Below, piece by piece: positions 1 through 8,752 of a stretch of 64,000 nt of DNA. Below the pieces are notes generated by a model, which worked only from the letters and a program-made list of their open reading frames with translations, was not told the origin of the DNA and searched no databases. Each line of letters starts with the position of its first letter. The stretch's first letter is position 1. The position numbers and the translations under genes were made by a program. Source of the stretch: Streptomyces sp. NBC_01485 (lineage in GTDB: Bacteria > Actinomycetota > Actinomycetes > Streptomycetales > Streptomycetaceae); the NCBI RefSeq assembly GCF_036227125.1, contig NZ_CP109435.1, positions 1,116,001-1,180,000 on the forward strand. Reading direction: 5' to 3'.

Positions 1-1
1 G

Positions 2-595
2 GTCGCGACCGAGGCCCTCGACCGGCTGAAGACCACCGCCGAGTCCCATCAGCGGGTGCTCGTCGTCGAGGTCATGGGGCGGCACACCGGCTGGATAGCG
101 CTGCACTCCGGCATGGCCGCCGGCGCCCACGCCATCGTCGTACCGGAACGGCCCTTCGACATCGAGGAGCTGGCCCGCCGGGTCGGCGAGCGGTTCGAGG
201 CGGGCAAGCGGTTCGCGATCGTCGTCGCGGCGGAGGGGGCCAAGCCGGCGCCCGGCTCCATGGCCTTCGACGAGGGCGCCAAGGACATCTACGGGCATGA
301 GCGGTTCGCGGGGATCGCCCGGCAGCTGTCCATCGAGCTGGAGTCGCGGCTCGGCAAGGAGGCGCGGCCGGTGATCCTCGGGCATGTGCAGCGGGGTGGA
401 ACCCCTACCGCCTATGACCGGGTGCTGGCCACCCGGTTCGGGTGGCACGCGGTGGAGGCCGTGCACCGGGGGGAGTTCGGGAAGATGACCGCTCTGCGGG
501 GGACGGACATCGTGATGGTGCCGCTCGCCGAGGCCGTCGAGACACTGAAGACCGTTCCGGACGAGCGGTACGCGGAAGCGGAGTGCGTGCTCTAG
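2..595 (+). CDS. pfkA: 6-phosphofructokinase, C-terminal part (5' end outside window)
   Basis: The reading frame is open from base 2 and stops with TAG at 593-595, so the start lies before the window. The visible 197 residues carry the substrate-binding MGRHTGW motif near the left edge, then the VILGHVQRGGTP segment typical of the C-terminal half of PfkA. The enzyme phosphorylates fructose 6-phosphate in glycolysis in the cytoplasm. The actinobacterial group III enzymes are about 340 residues long, so roughly 145 residues are missing. The phosphate-donor residues (ATP versus PPi) lie in the missing part, so the donor cannot be read here. Confidence 0.93.
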   Translation, partial: VATEALDRLKTTAESHQRVLVVEVMGRHTGWIALHSGMAAGAHAIVVPERPFDIEELARRVGERFEAGKRFAIVVAAEGAKPAPGSMAFDEGAKDIYGHERFAGIARQLSIELESRLGKEARPVILGHVQRGGTPTAYDRVLATRFGWHAVEAVHRGEFGKMTALRGTDIVMVPLAEAVETLKTVPDERYAEAECVL

Positions 596-785
596 CCGTC
601 CGGCGCGCTCACCGTCACCTGGCCGGCCGTAGACCCGTCACCGCTTCGATGGCCCGTGTCCACTGGGCGCGGGCCACCTCGGGCGTCCCCGCCCGCTTCT
701 GTTCGAATTGACACCCGTCTCGTGGGGCCCCGTACTGAACAGGAAGGACCGACCCCCCATCCCCCTCCCCTCTAAGGGAGCCCCC

Positions 786-2219
786 ATGACGTTGCAGCAA
801 CAGCAGGTCACGATCCCGACGGTTCTGGTGTACGAGGACGACCCCGGATTTCCTCCGCAGGTCAACATGCCCGTACCGCATCCCGTACCGCAGCTCGACA
901 CACATCCCTTCCCGACGGCCATCGCGGGAAACGCGCCGCAGCCGGACAGTGCCGGGCCCGGTACCGAGGCCTTCCGCTACTGGGTGGCGGCCGACGCGCT
1001 CAGCAGGGCCGGCCAGACCTGGGGGCCGCTGGTCCCGACCGGAACGCAGTGGCATCCGCAGGTCGGACGCGCCCTGACCGCGCATCTCGACGCGGGAAAC
1101 GACCTCAACGCCTTCTACGACCGCAGAGGCCTGTGGTTCTTCCGCCGCACGGTGGCCGGCGTCACCGTCGCCACGTGCGAGAGCAACGAGATCGTCGAGC
1201 ACGAGACGGGGCACGCGATCCTCGACGCCCTGCGCCCTCAGTTGTTCGACGCGGCGAGCGCGGAGGCGGCCGCCCTGCACGAGGCGTTCGGCGACATCAG
1301 CGCCCTGCTGAGCTCACTTCAGCTCGAGTCGCTGCGGATCGCCGTACTGGCCGAGACCCAGGGCGACCTCGAACAGTCCTCGCGGATCTCGAGGATGGCC
1401 GAGCAGTTGGGCTGGGCGATCCGCCAGAGCCGGCCCAGCAAGGTCGACCCGGACTGCCTGCGCAACATGTCGAACAGCTTCTTCTACCGCGACCCGGTGC
1501 TCCTGGATCCGAACGGACCCGCGAGCATGCTCACCAGCGAGCCGCACTCGTTCTCCCGGGTGTTCAGCGGCGCGTTCCTGAAGATCGTCGCCGGGATCTT
1601 CCGGCAGCAGGACCTCCAGGACCAGGCCGGTCTGGCCCTGTCGGCCGAGATCGCGGGACAGCTCATGGTGGACGCCGTCGTGGCCGCGCCCGTGGTGTCC
1701 GCCTACTACGCGCAGGTCGCGGGTCACATGATCGCCGCGGACCAGCGCCGCAACGGCGGCAAGTACGGTCAGTCCCTGCGCTCGGCGTTCATCCGGCACG
1801 GCATCCTCTCCCTGGAGGCCGCCACGTCCCTCACCGAGCCGGAGGTGACCCGCCGGGGCGCCGCGATCGCCGAGATGGCGCCCGGCGGTGACGACGTCCA
1901 GGGTCTGACGGCCGTGACGATCCAGGGGGCTATGTACGGCGTCACCCAGCCGCTCACCCTCTCCGCCCCGGCGCAGGAGCGCCGCTTCGGCATCGCGGGC
2001 TCCGACCCCGCCGGCGGCTCGGTGCGGCCCGCCGACCCCGAGCGGGTCGCCACGTCGTTCCTCGAGGACCTCTTCCGCCGCGGCCGGGTCGAGGTGCCCG
2101 AAGAGCACCGCTCCGCCACGGCGTTCGTCGACGACAACGCCTCCCGGCTCAAGACCCACGAGTTCTCGCGGAGCGCGACCGGCGAGGGCCTTGCCCTGGT
2201 CCGGCGGTGCTTCGACTGA
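786..2219 (+). CDS. gluzincin-like metalloprotease family protein, function unknown
   Basis: A 477-residue protein with no signal peptide. The ATG at 786 is chosen because AGGGAG lies just upstream; the frame stays open further upstream but without a ribosome site. Around residue 138 there is a zinc-protease HETGH motif, and about 25 residues later HEAFGD, which resembles the third-ligand helix of thermolysin-type (gluzincin) enzymes. Its N-terminus is rich in proline and glutamine and unlike a classical propeptide. It could be a cytoplasmic or non-classically exported peptidase, or a non-catalytic relative. It stands alone between pfkA and a minus-strand pair. I do not recognise a named family. 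Confidence 0.8.
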   Translation: MTLQQQQVTIPTVLVYEDDPGFPPQVNMPVPHPVPQLDTHPFPTAIAGNAPQPDSAGPGTEAFRYWVAADALSRAGQTWGPLVPTGTQWHPQVGRALTAHLDAGNDLNAFYDRRGLWFFRRTVAGVTVATCESNEIVEHETGHAILDALRPQLFDAASAEAAALHEAFGDISALLSSLQLESLRIAVLAETQGDLEQSSRISRMAEQLGWAIRQSRPSKVDPDCLRNMSNSFFYRDPVLLDPNGPASMLTSEPHSFSRVFSGAFLKIVAGIFRQQDLQDQAGLALSAEIAGQLMVDAVVAAPVVSAYYAQVAGHMIAADQRRNGGKYGQSLRSAFIRHGILSLEAATSLTEPEVTRRGAAIAEMAPGGDDVQGLTAVTIQGAMYGVTQPLTLSAPAQERRFGIAGSDPAGGSVRPADPERVATSFLEDLFRRGRVEVPEEHRSATAFVDDNASRLKTHEFSRSATGEGLALVRRCFD

Positions 2220-2246
2220 ACAGCCGCTGACCCGGGACGTCAGCGG

Positions 2247-2516
2247 TCAGTGCAGAAAGCGCAGACGACGGACGGAGAGCCGTCCGTCGTCCGCGCGCTC
2301 GATCACATGAGTCGTCCGGGAGGTCGGCTCCTCGCCCTCGAAGACGGCCTCGCCGCGCGCCAGCAGGTCGCTGATGAACTTCTCGACCACCCGGCGCTCT
2401 GCGTCATCACGCTCCACGGCATCGCGCTCTCCGCTCTGTCCGCCTTCGCCGGCGCTCTTCGGACCTTCATCATCATGTGCACCCATATGGTGTACTTTAT
2501 TCCGTCGGTGAGTCAT
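2247..2516 (-). CDS. small hypothetical protein
   Basis: An 89-residue very acidic and polar protein without membrane segments or known motifs. Its ATG at 2516 overlaps the end of the HAD-like gene upstream by about 20 nt, suggesting translational coupling. An alternative ATG lies ten codons in (2486), and neither start has a strong ribosome site. The body contains a helical stretch (VVEKFISDLLARGEAV) followed by a short beta-like tail. Function unknown. Confidence 0.5.
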   Translation of the reverse strand: MTHRRNKVHHMGAHDDEGPKSAGEGGQSGERDAVERDDAERRVVEKFISDLLARGEAVFEGEEPTSRTTHVIERADDGRLSVRRLRFLH

Positions 2517-3135
2517 GCCGAACCGGGGAGGCCACCGTGTCCTCCGCCGGCCCCCGCACGTCCACGGTAAAACCGGCGCGCTCCAGCATGGCGACGCCCC
2601 GTGCGGTCACCATGGCGAGCACCAGCCGCTCGGAGACGATCTCGGCGGGAACGGCCTCGGTCTCGTCCATGGCCGCGGTCAACGAGCGCGGGTCCTGGCC
2701 GTCCCGCAGCTCGATCCGCGCCCGCAGCACGGAACGGTTCTCCGTCGCCGCGAGGGCGAAAACCGGGTGGGCCGCGGTACGCATCCCCGCCTCCCGTGCG
2801 AAGCCGCGCTCCTGCGCGTCCTCGCCCACGAAGACACAGTCGTCGGCCGCCGCTCCCCCGGTGCCGGCTACCGCCCGGTCGAAGATCCCGCGGCTGTTCT
2901 TCACTCCCCAGTGCACCAGGGCCGCGTCCGTGAAACGGCCGGGAAACGCCTCCGCCAGCGCCCGTGCCACGGCGGCCTCGGCCGACCCGGGGTTGGAGAT
3001 GACGCCCTTGCGCACCTCGCTCAGGGCATCGAGCGTGGCGAGGACACGCGGCAGGGGCCGCAGTGTCAGCGAGCCGTCGGGTTCCGTGTGGGGATCCGCC
3101 AGGGTCGCCCCGATGTCGAAGAAGATGACAGCCAT
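2497..3135 (-). CDS. HAD-superfamily hydrolase-like protein
   Basis: A 212-residue protein. The start is set at the ATG at 3135 because it directly precedes the motif I segment FFDIGATLADP (residues 4-14); the open frame runs further upstream but looks non-coding. In motif I the usual DxD is DIG, so the second Asp, the acid/base of HAD phosphatases, is replaced by Gly. FVGEDAQERGFAREAGM matches HAD motif IV (normally GD..D). The missing acid/base residue argues against ordinary phosphatase activity and for a dehalogenase-like or structural role. Likely forms an operon with the small gene that overlaps its 3' end. Confidence 0.75.
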   Translation of the reverse strand: MAVIFFDIGATLADPHTEPDGSLTLRPLPRVLATLDALSEVRKGVISNPGSAEAAVARALAEAFPGRFTDAALVHWGVKNSRGIFDRAVAGTGGAAADDCVFVGEDAQERGFAREAGMRTAAHPVFALAATENRSVLRARIELRDGQDPRSLTAAMDETEAVPAEIVSERLVLAMVTARGVAMLERAGFTVDVRGPAEDTVASPVRHDSPTE

Positions 3136-3337
3136 GGCACATGCCTGCCCGCGGTGAACGCTTCCGAGTCGGGACCGCCCGAGTGAACCCGCGCGAACCA
3201 GGGTAAAAGGGGCGCGGGCCGTGCCGTGCCCTGCCGGAAGTGCCCGGCGGCCCCCGGTGCCGGAGGCCGCACGGGACCTCTCTACTCTTGTGGGCGGCAG
3301 GAACCGTACAACCCCCCACGAATCAGGAGCCGGCGTC

Positions 3338-4288
3338 ATGGAGCACAGCGGGCACGGCATGACCATGGATCTGCCGCCGTTCACGCTGGGGCGGGGTCTT
3401 CAGTGGTCGGCGGACCCGTTCTTCCTGGTCGCCTGTCTGGTGGGGCTCGGTCTGTACGCCTGGGGGGTCGTGCGGCTGCGGCGGCGCGGGGACGCCTGGT
3501 CGGCCGGGCGGACCGTGTCGTTCGTCGTCGGTGTGCTGACCATCATGCTCGTGATGTGCACCGCGCTGAACGACTACGGGATGGTCATGTTCAGCGTGCA
3601 CATGGTGCAGCACATGGTGATCAGCATGCTGTCGCCGATCCTGATCCTGCTCGGCGCCCCGATGACGCTCGCGCTGCGCGCGCTGCCGGCCGCCGGCCGG
3701 GATCGCAAGGGGCCGCGTGAGCTGCTGCTGATGCTGCTGCACAGCCGCTACATGCGGATCATCACGCATGCCGCGTTCACCATCCCGCTGTTCATCGCGA
3801 GCCTGTACGCGCTGTACTTCACGCCGCTGTTCGACTTCCTGATGGGCTCCAAGGCCGGGCACCTCGCGATGATGGTGCACTTCCTCGCCGTCGGCGTGGT
3901 GTTCTTCTGGCCGATCATCGGTGTCGACCCGGGTCCGAACCGGCCCGGGTATCTGATGCGGATGCTGGAGCTGTTCGCGGGCATGCCGTTCCACGCGTTC
4001 TTCGGCATCGCGTTGATGATGGCGTCGCAGCCGATGGTGAAGACGTTCGAGAACCCGCCCGCCTCGCTCGGCATCGACGCGCTCTCCGACCAGAACTGGG
4101 CCGGCGGCATCGCCTGGGCGTTCAGCGAGGTCCCGTCCGTGCTGGTGCTGATCGCGCTGCTGTTCCAGTGGTACGGGTCCGAGCAGCGGCAGGCCCAGCG
4201 CACGGACCGGGCCGCCGACCGCGACGGGGACCAGGAGCTGGCGGCGTACAACGCCTATCTTGCGTCGCTCGACGCACGCGGGCGCTGA
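3338..4288 (+). CDS. cytochrome c oxidase assembly protein, CtaG (caa3-type) family
   Basis: A 316-residue integral membrane protein with about seven hydrophobic segments. It starts at ATG 3338 behind CAGGAG. Histidine pairs inside membrane segments (HMVQHMVISML, MVHFLAVGVVFFWP, MPFHAFFGIALMM) are those of the caa3_CtaG family, which takes part in copper delivery or maturation of haem-copper oxidases. The N-terminus MEHSGHGM is His/Met-rich and could bind copper. The small membrane gene that follows is probably co-transcribed. Confidence 0.85.
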   Translation: MEHSGHGMTMDLPPFTLGRGLQWSADPFFLVACLVGLGLYAWGVVRLRRRGDAWSAGRTVSFVVGVLTIMLVMCTALNDYGMVMFSVHMVQHMVISMLSPILILLGAPMTLALRALPAAGRDRKGPRELLLMLLHSRYMRIITHAAFTIPLFIASLYALYFTPLFDFLMGSKAGHLAMMVHFLAVGVVFFWPIIGVDPGPNRPGYLMRMLELFAGMPFHAFFGIALMMASQPMVKTFENPPASLGIDALSDQNWAGGIAWAFSEVPSVLVLIALLFQWYGSEQRQAQRTDRAADRDGDQELAAYNAYLASLDARGR

Positions 4289-4349
4289 TCCCGGGGCACC
4301 ATGGAGGGGGACACGCCCTGCCTGGGGCGGCCCTGAGGAGGGTGTCGCG

Positions 4350-4520
4350 ATGCCCGGTACGACGGACGGTTCCACGAAGACCATGGGGGTGCTCACCGTC
4401 GGCGGACTCGTCGTGGTGACCGCCTACACGGTGGCGCTCGGCAGCAACGGCTGGCTGTGGTTCGGCTGGGTCGTGCTCGGGCTGATCACCCTGGCGCTGA
4501 TCGTGACGAAGACCTCGTGA
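4350..4520 (+). CDS. small two-helix membrane protein
   Basis: A 56-residue protein starting at ATG 4350 with GAGGAG 10 nt upstream. Two hydrophobic segments (about residues 12-30 and 33-52) are separated by a short loop containing SNGWLWFG. It follows the CtaG-type gene by 61 nt and is probably in its transcript. The last codons lie inside a 14-bp tandem repeat. No function is assigned. Confidence 0.7.
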   Translation: MPGTTDGSTKTMGVLTVGGLVVVTAYTVALGSNGWLWFGWVVLGLITLALIVTKTS

Positions 4521-4559
4521 CGGGGACCTCGTGACGAAGACCTCGTGACGGGGACCGGC
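4504..4559. repeat. 14-bp tandem repeat, four copies
   Basis: Units TGACGAAGACCTCG and TGACGGGGACCTCG alternate (4504, 4518, 4532, 4546; the last copy diverges at its end). The repeat begins within the last codons of the small membrane gene and continues past its stop, so it probably arose by local duplication and contributed the last residues. Confidence 0.85.
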
Positions 4560-4562
4560 TGA

Positions 4563-5768
4563 TCACCCGGGGGTGAGCCGGGCCGCCGAGTGCACGCCCG
4601 GCTGGTACTTCGGCAGCCGGGCGGTGATCTTCATGCCCGCTCCGGGGGCGGTCTCGATGACGAGGCCGTGGTCGTCGCCGTAGACCTGGCGGAGCCGGTC
4701 GTCGACGTTGGACAGGCCGATGCCGCCGGACGGGCTCACCTCGCCGGCCAGAATGCGGTGCAGCGCGACCGGGTCCATGCCGGCGCCGTCGTCCTCGATG
4801 ACGACCAGGGCCTCGGCGCCGGCGTCCCGCGCGGTGATCTGGATGTGGCAGGTGCCGGCCTTGCCCTCCAGCCCGTGCTTGACGGCGTTCTCCACGAGCG
4901 GCTGGAGACAGAGGAAGGGCAGGGCGACGGGGAGGACCTCGGGCGCTATCTGGAGGGTGACGGCGAGGCGGTCGCCGAAGCGGGCCCGGACCAGTGCCAG
5001 GTAGTGGTCGATGGCGTGGAGTTCGTCGGCGAGGGTGGTGAAGTCGCCGTGCCTGCGGAACGAGTAGCGGGTGAAGTCGGCGAACTCCAGGAGCAGTTCA
5101 CGGGCGCGCTCGGGGTCGGTGCGGACGAACGACGCGATCACCGCGAGCGAGTTGAAGATGAAGTGCGGGGAGATCTGCGCGCGCAGGGCCTTGATCTCGG
5201 CCTCGATGAGTTTCGTCCGGGACTGGTCGAGGTCCGCCAGCTCCAGCTGGACGCTCACCCAGCGGGCGACCTCGCCGGCCGCCCGGACCAGGACGGCGGA
5301 CTCGCGGGGCGCGCAGGCCACGAGGACGCCGTGCACCCGGTCGTCGACGGTGAGCGGGGCGAGGACGGCCCAGCGGACGGGACAGTCGGCGTGCTCGCAG
5401 GTCAGGGCGAACGCCTCGCCCCGGCCGCTCTCCAGGGGGCCGGCGAGCCGTTCCATGATCTCGGCGCGGTGGTGTGCCCCCACTCCGTCCCAGGCCAGCA
5501 CCTCCTTCTCGTCGGTCAGGCACAGGGCGTCCGTGCCGAGCAGGGTGCGCAGCCTGCGCGCCGATCTGCGGGCCGTCTCCTCCGTGAGGCCCGCCCGGAG
5601 CGGGGGCGCGGCGAGGGAGGCGGTGTGCAGGGTCTGGAAGGTGGCGTGCTCGACGGGCGTGCCGAGGCCGCCGAGGCTCTCGGGGCGGGCGGTGCGGCGG
5701 CCCAGCCAGAAGCCCGCGGCGAGGAAGGGGAGGATCGCGATGCACACGCCCGCGAGGAAGCCGCTCAT
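4563..5768 (-). CDS. LytS/YehU-type sensor histidine kinase
   Basis: A 401-residue kinase. One N-terminal membrane helix (about residues 4-22) is followed by a GAF-like sensor region (about 60-180), the phosphoacceptor AQISPHFIFNSL around residue 195, the N-box ENAVKHGL near 291 and a GxGLSN box near 346. The phosphoacceptor type pairs with LytTR regulators, and one lies at the head of the same operon. The start ATG 5768 overlaps the symporter stop in ATGA, which argues for translational coupling. It probably senses a substrate or consequence of the co-encoded symporter. Confidence 0.9.
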   Translation of the reverse strand: MSGFLAGVCIAILPFLAAGFWLGRRTARPESLGGLGTPVEHATFQTLHTASLAAPPLRAGLTEETARRSARRLRTLLGTDALCLTDEKEVLAWDGVGAHHRAEIMERLAGPLESGRGEAFALTCEHADCPVRWAVLAPLTVDDRVHGVLVACAPRESAVLVRAAGEVARWVSVQLELADLDQSRTKLIEAEIKALRAQISPHFIFNSLAVIASFVRTDPERARELLLEFADFTRYSFRRHGDFTTLADELHAIDHYLALVRARFGDRLAVTLQIAPEVLPVALPFLCLQPLVENAVKHGLEGKAGTCHIQITARDAGAEALVVIEDDGAGMDPVALHRILAGEVSPSGGIGLSNVDDRLRQVYGDDHGLVIETAPGAGMKITARLPKYQPGVHSAARLTPG

Positions 5769-7549
5769 GCTGTCGCCTCCGCCGCCCGCTCTTCCGGGCG
5801 CGGGTCTTCCGGGCGCGGGTCTTCGGGGCGCGGGTCTTCCGTCCGCAGTTCCTCGCGCAGCTCCTCCGGGAGATGGAAGCGGGCCAGGATCGCCGCCGTG
5901 CCGGCCGGGACCCGGCCGGGGGTGGCCAGGGACACCAGGATCATGGTGAGGAAGCCGAGCGGTACGGACCACAGGGCGGGCCAGGCGAGCAGCGCGTGCA
6001 GGCCGCCCGTGCCGGGAAAGCCGGCCATGGTGGCGGCGACGGCGGCGAACGCCGACCCGCCGCCCACCAGCATCCCGGCGGCGGCGCCCGGCGGGGTCAG
6101 CCGGCGCCACCAGATGCCGAGGACGAGCAGCGGGCAGAAGGAGGACGCCGACACCGCGAAGGCCAGCCCGACCGCGTCGGCCACCGGCAGCCCGCCCACC
6201 AGCAGACTCGCGGCGAGCGGTACGGCCATGGCGAGCCCGGTGCCCAGCCGGAAGTGCCGTACGCCGCGCGTCGGCAGGACGTCCTGCGCGAGCACGCCCG
6301 CCACGGCCATCGTCAGCCCGGACGCCGTGGACAGGAACGCGGCGAAGGCGCCCCCGGCGACCAGGGCGCCCAGCAGGTCGCCGCCGAGGCCGCCGATCAC
6401 CCGGTCGGGCAGCAGCAGGACGGCCGCGTCGGCGTCGCCGCTGAGGGCGAGTTCGGGGGCGTAGAGGCGGCCCAGGGCGCCGTAGACGGGCGGCAGCAGG
6501 TAGAAGGCGCCGACCAGGGCGAGGACGGCGACCGTGGTGCGGCGGGCGGCGACTCCGTGCGGGCTGGTGTAGAAGCGGACGACGACGTGGGGCAGGCCCA
6601 TGGTGCCGAGGAAGGTGGCGAGGATCAGGCCGTAGGTCGCGTACAGGGGGCGCTCCTCGCGGCCGGCGGCCAGGGAGGTGGACATGCCGCCGTTGCTGCC
6701 GCGTTCTGCGGTGGGGACGGCGGTGCCGGCGGCGAACGCGAGGCGGGTGCCGCGCTCGATGTGGTGGGTGCCGGCGGGGAGGCGCAGTACGGCGTCCTCG
6801 TGCGGGTGGCCGTCGACGGTGCCGTCCACCGTGACGGTCAGCGGGCGGTCCAGCCTGAGGTCGAGGGTGTCCTCGACGCGGACGGCCCGCTGCTCGCGGA
6901 AGGTCGCCGGTTCGTCGAAGGCGCTGCGGGGTGCGCCGTCGCCCTGCCAGGCGAGGACCAGGAAGAAGGCGGGGACGAGGAGGGCGGTGAGCTTCAGCCA
7001 GTACTGGAAGGCCTGTACGAAGGTGATGCTGCGCATGCCGCCCGCGGCGACGGTCGCGGTGACGACGACGGCGACGATCAGCCCGCCGAGCGAGTCGGGG
7101 GCACCGGTCAGGACGGTCAACGTCAGCCCCGCGCCCTGGAGTTGGGGCAGCAGGTAGAGCCAGCCCACGCCGACGACGAAGGCGCCCGCGAGCCGTCTGA
7201 CCGCCTGGGAGGCGAGCCGGGCCTCGGCGAAGTCGGGCAGCGTGTAGGCGCCGGAGCGGCGCAGCGGGGCGGCCACGAAGAGGAGCAGGACCAGGTGGCC
7301 GGCCGTGTAGCCGACCGGGTACCAGAGCATGTCCGGGCCCTGTACGAGGACCAGTCCGGCGACGCCGAGGAAGGAGGCGGCGGAGAGGTACTCGCCGCTG
7401 ATGGCGGCCGCGTTGAGGCGGGGGCCGACGGTGCGGGAGGCGACGTAGAAGTCGGAGGTGGTGCGGGAGATGCGCAGGCCGAAGGCGCCGACGAGGACGG
7501 TGGCGACGACGACGAGGGCGACGGCGGGGACGGCGAAGGTCGAGTTCAT
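5765..7549 (-). CDS. sodium:solute symporter, acetate/monocarboxylate (ActP-like) type
   Basis: A 594-residue member of the SSS family with about 13 membrane segments. The N-terminal region (SDFYVASRTVGPRLNAAAISGEYLSAAS, split across helices 1-2) and FLGVAGL are those of ActP/MctC-like carriers for acetate and other short monocarboxylates. A soluble insertion lies between about residues 215 and 295. The C-terminal tail has DPRPE repeated, encoded by a 15-bp DNA repeat. Its partner DUF485 gene lies 13 nt upstream, as in yjcH-actP. Substrate is inferred from the family and neighbours only. Confidence 0.88.
   Translation of the reverse strand: MNSTFAVPAVALVVVATVLVGAFGLRISRTTSDFYVASRTVGPRLNAAAISGEYLSAASFLGVAGLVLVQGPDMLWYPVGYTAGHLVLLLFVAAPLRRSGAYTLPDFAEARLASQAVRRLAGAFVVGVGWLYLLPQLQGAGLTLTVLTGAPDSLGGLIVAVVVTATVAAGGMRSITFVQAFQYWLKLTALLVPAFFLVLAWQGDGAPRSAFDEPATFREQRAVRVEDTLDLRLDRPLTVTVDGTVDGHPHEDAVLRLPAGTHHIERGTRLAFAAGTAVPTAERGSNGGMSTSLAAGREERPLYATYGLILATFLGTMGLPHVVVRFYTSPHGVAARRTTVAVLALVGAFYLLPPVYGALGRLYAPELALSGDADAAVLLLPDRVIGGLGGDLLGALVAGGAFAAFLSTASGLTMAVAGVLAQDVLPTRGVRHFRLGTGLAMAVPLAASLLVGGLPVADAVGLAFAVSASSFCPLLVLGIWWRRLTPPGAAAGMLVGGGSAFAAVAATMAGFPGTGGLHALLAWPALWSVPLGFLTMILVSLATPGRVPAGTAAILARFHLPEELREELRTEDPRPEDPRPEDPRPEERAAEATA
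5788..5840. repeat. 15-bp tandem repeat inside the symporter C-terminus
   Basis: About three and a half copies of CTTCCGGGCGCGGGT. They encode the DPRPE repeats in the cytoplasmic tail of the symporter. Length variation here would change tail length without shifting the frame, since the unit is a multiple of three. Confidence 0.85.
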
Positions 7550-7562
7550 CGCGCCGCGGCCG

Positions 7563-7922
7563 TCATCTGTCCTCGACGAGGCGTATGAAGTCCCGTTCGT
7601 TGCGTTCGGCCCGCCGTACGTACCAGCGGGCGAGCAGGACCAGCGGGGCGTAGAGGCAGAAGCCGAGGACCGCCCACTCCAGGCGGTGGGCGTCGGGCAG
7701 TGCGGCGAAGAGGAGGGGCAGCGGGCCGACGAGGAGCATGAGGACGGCGAACACCGTGAGGGCGGCGCGCAGTTGGGAGCGCATGAGGGAGCGGACGTAG
7801 GTGTGGCCGAGGGTGGTCTGCTCGTCGATCTCGGTGCGCGGTCGGTAGTAGCCGGAGGCGCGGCCGGTGCGGCGGGCGGGGCCGGTGACGACGACGCGGC
7901 GCTCGGCGGGGTCCTGCGGCAC
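7563..7922 (-). CDS. DUF485 membrane protein (YjcH-like)
   Basis: A 119-residue protein with two membrane helices (about residues 54-74 and 80-100) and a charged C-terminus (RRAERNERDFIRLVED). DUF485 proteins are encoded next to ActP-type symporters and probably assist them. The start is GTG at 7922, two bases after the stop of the response regulator, and the symporter follows after 13 nt, so all are one operon. The N-terminal 40 residues, with tyrosines and arginines, are longer than in enteric YjcH. Confidence 0.85.
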   Translation of the reverse strand: MPQDPAERRVVVTGPARRTGRASGYYRPRTEIDEQTTLGHTYVRSLMRSQLRAALTVFAVLMLLVGPLPLLFAALPDAHRLEWAVLGFCLYAPLVLLARWYVRRAERNERDFIRLVEDR

Positions 7923-7924
7923 GG

Positions 7925-8674
7925 CTACGGCCTCCTCATCAGCAGGTCCCGCAGTTCGCGGGCGTGGCGGCGGCTGACCTGGAGTTCCTCGCCGCCGACC
8001 AGGACGCTCACCGTGCCCGCGTCCAGGCGGAGTTCGCCTATGTGGCGCAGGGCGACGAGGTGGCGGCGGTGGATGCGGACGAAGCCGCGGGCGCGCCAGC
8101 GCTCCTCCAGGGTGGACAGCGGGATCCGTACGAGGTGGCTGCCGCGGTCGGTGTGCAGTCGGGCGTAGTCGCCCCGGGCCTCGACGTGGGTGATGGCGTC
8201 GACGGCGACGAAGCGGGTCACGCCGCCGAGCTCGACGGGCAGGTGGTCCGGGTCGGGTTCGTGCACGGGGACGCGCGGGGCGCTGCCGCGCAGTTCGGCG
8301 GCCCGGCGGACGGCCTCGGCGAGGCGTTCCTTGCGGACGGGTTTGAGGACGTAGTCGACGGCCTTGAGGTCGAAGGCCTGGACGGCGAAGTCCTCGTGGG
8401 CGGTGACGAAGACGACCAGGGGCGGCCGGGCGAAGCCGGTGAGGAGGCGGGCCAGGTCGAGGCCGTCGAGGCCGGGCATCTGGATGTCGAGGAAGACGAC
8501 GTCGATGGCCTCGGGGCCGTGCGGGCCGGACTCAAGGGCGCGGTTGATGCGGCGCAGCGCCTCGGTCGCGTCGCCGGCGCCCTCCGCGCTGCCGATCCGG
8601 GGATCCGCGGTGAGCAGGTAGAGCAGCTCCTCCAGCGAGGGGCGTTCGTCGTCGACGGCAAGGGCGCGCAGCAT
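7925..8674 (-). CDS. LytTR-family response regulator
   Basis: A 249-residue protein. The receiver domain covers residues 1-125, with acidic residues DDE near the start, the phosphorylatable Asp in FLDIQMPGLDG (about residue 62) and Lys in LKPV (about 112). A LytTR DNA-binding domain covers about 150-245 (FVAVDAITHVEARGDY, FVRIHRRHLV). It is the first gene of the operon with DUF485, symporter and LytS-type kinase, so it is the likely partner of that kinase and may control the operon. The start ATG 8674 is chosen because it immediately precedes the receiver fold. Confidence 0.9.
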   Translation of the reverse strand: MLRALAVDDERPSLEELLYLLTADPRIGSAEGAGDATEALRRINRALESGPHGPEAIDVVFLDIQMPGLDGLDLARLLTGFARPPLVVFVTAHEDFAVQAFDLKAVDYVLKPVRKERLAEAVRRAAELRGSAPRVPVHEPDPDHLPVELGGVTRFVAVDAITHVEARGDYARLHTDRGSHLVRIPLSTLEERWRARGFVRIHRRHLVALRHIGELRLDAGTVSVLVGGEELQVSRRHARELRDLLMRRP

Positions 8675-8752
8675 GAAGGTGGAGTGTAGGGGCGATCCGC
8701 GCCACTGGACATGTGCCGGGGTGTGGACGTGAGCGCTGGATACAGTGCCCCC

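Noticed and set aside
4590..7588. Long plus-strand frames opposite the kinase and symporter genes
   Set aside because: The translations are Gly/Arg/Glu-rich without domains, while the minus-strand genes have clear motifs.
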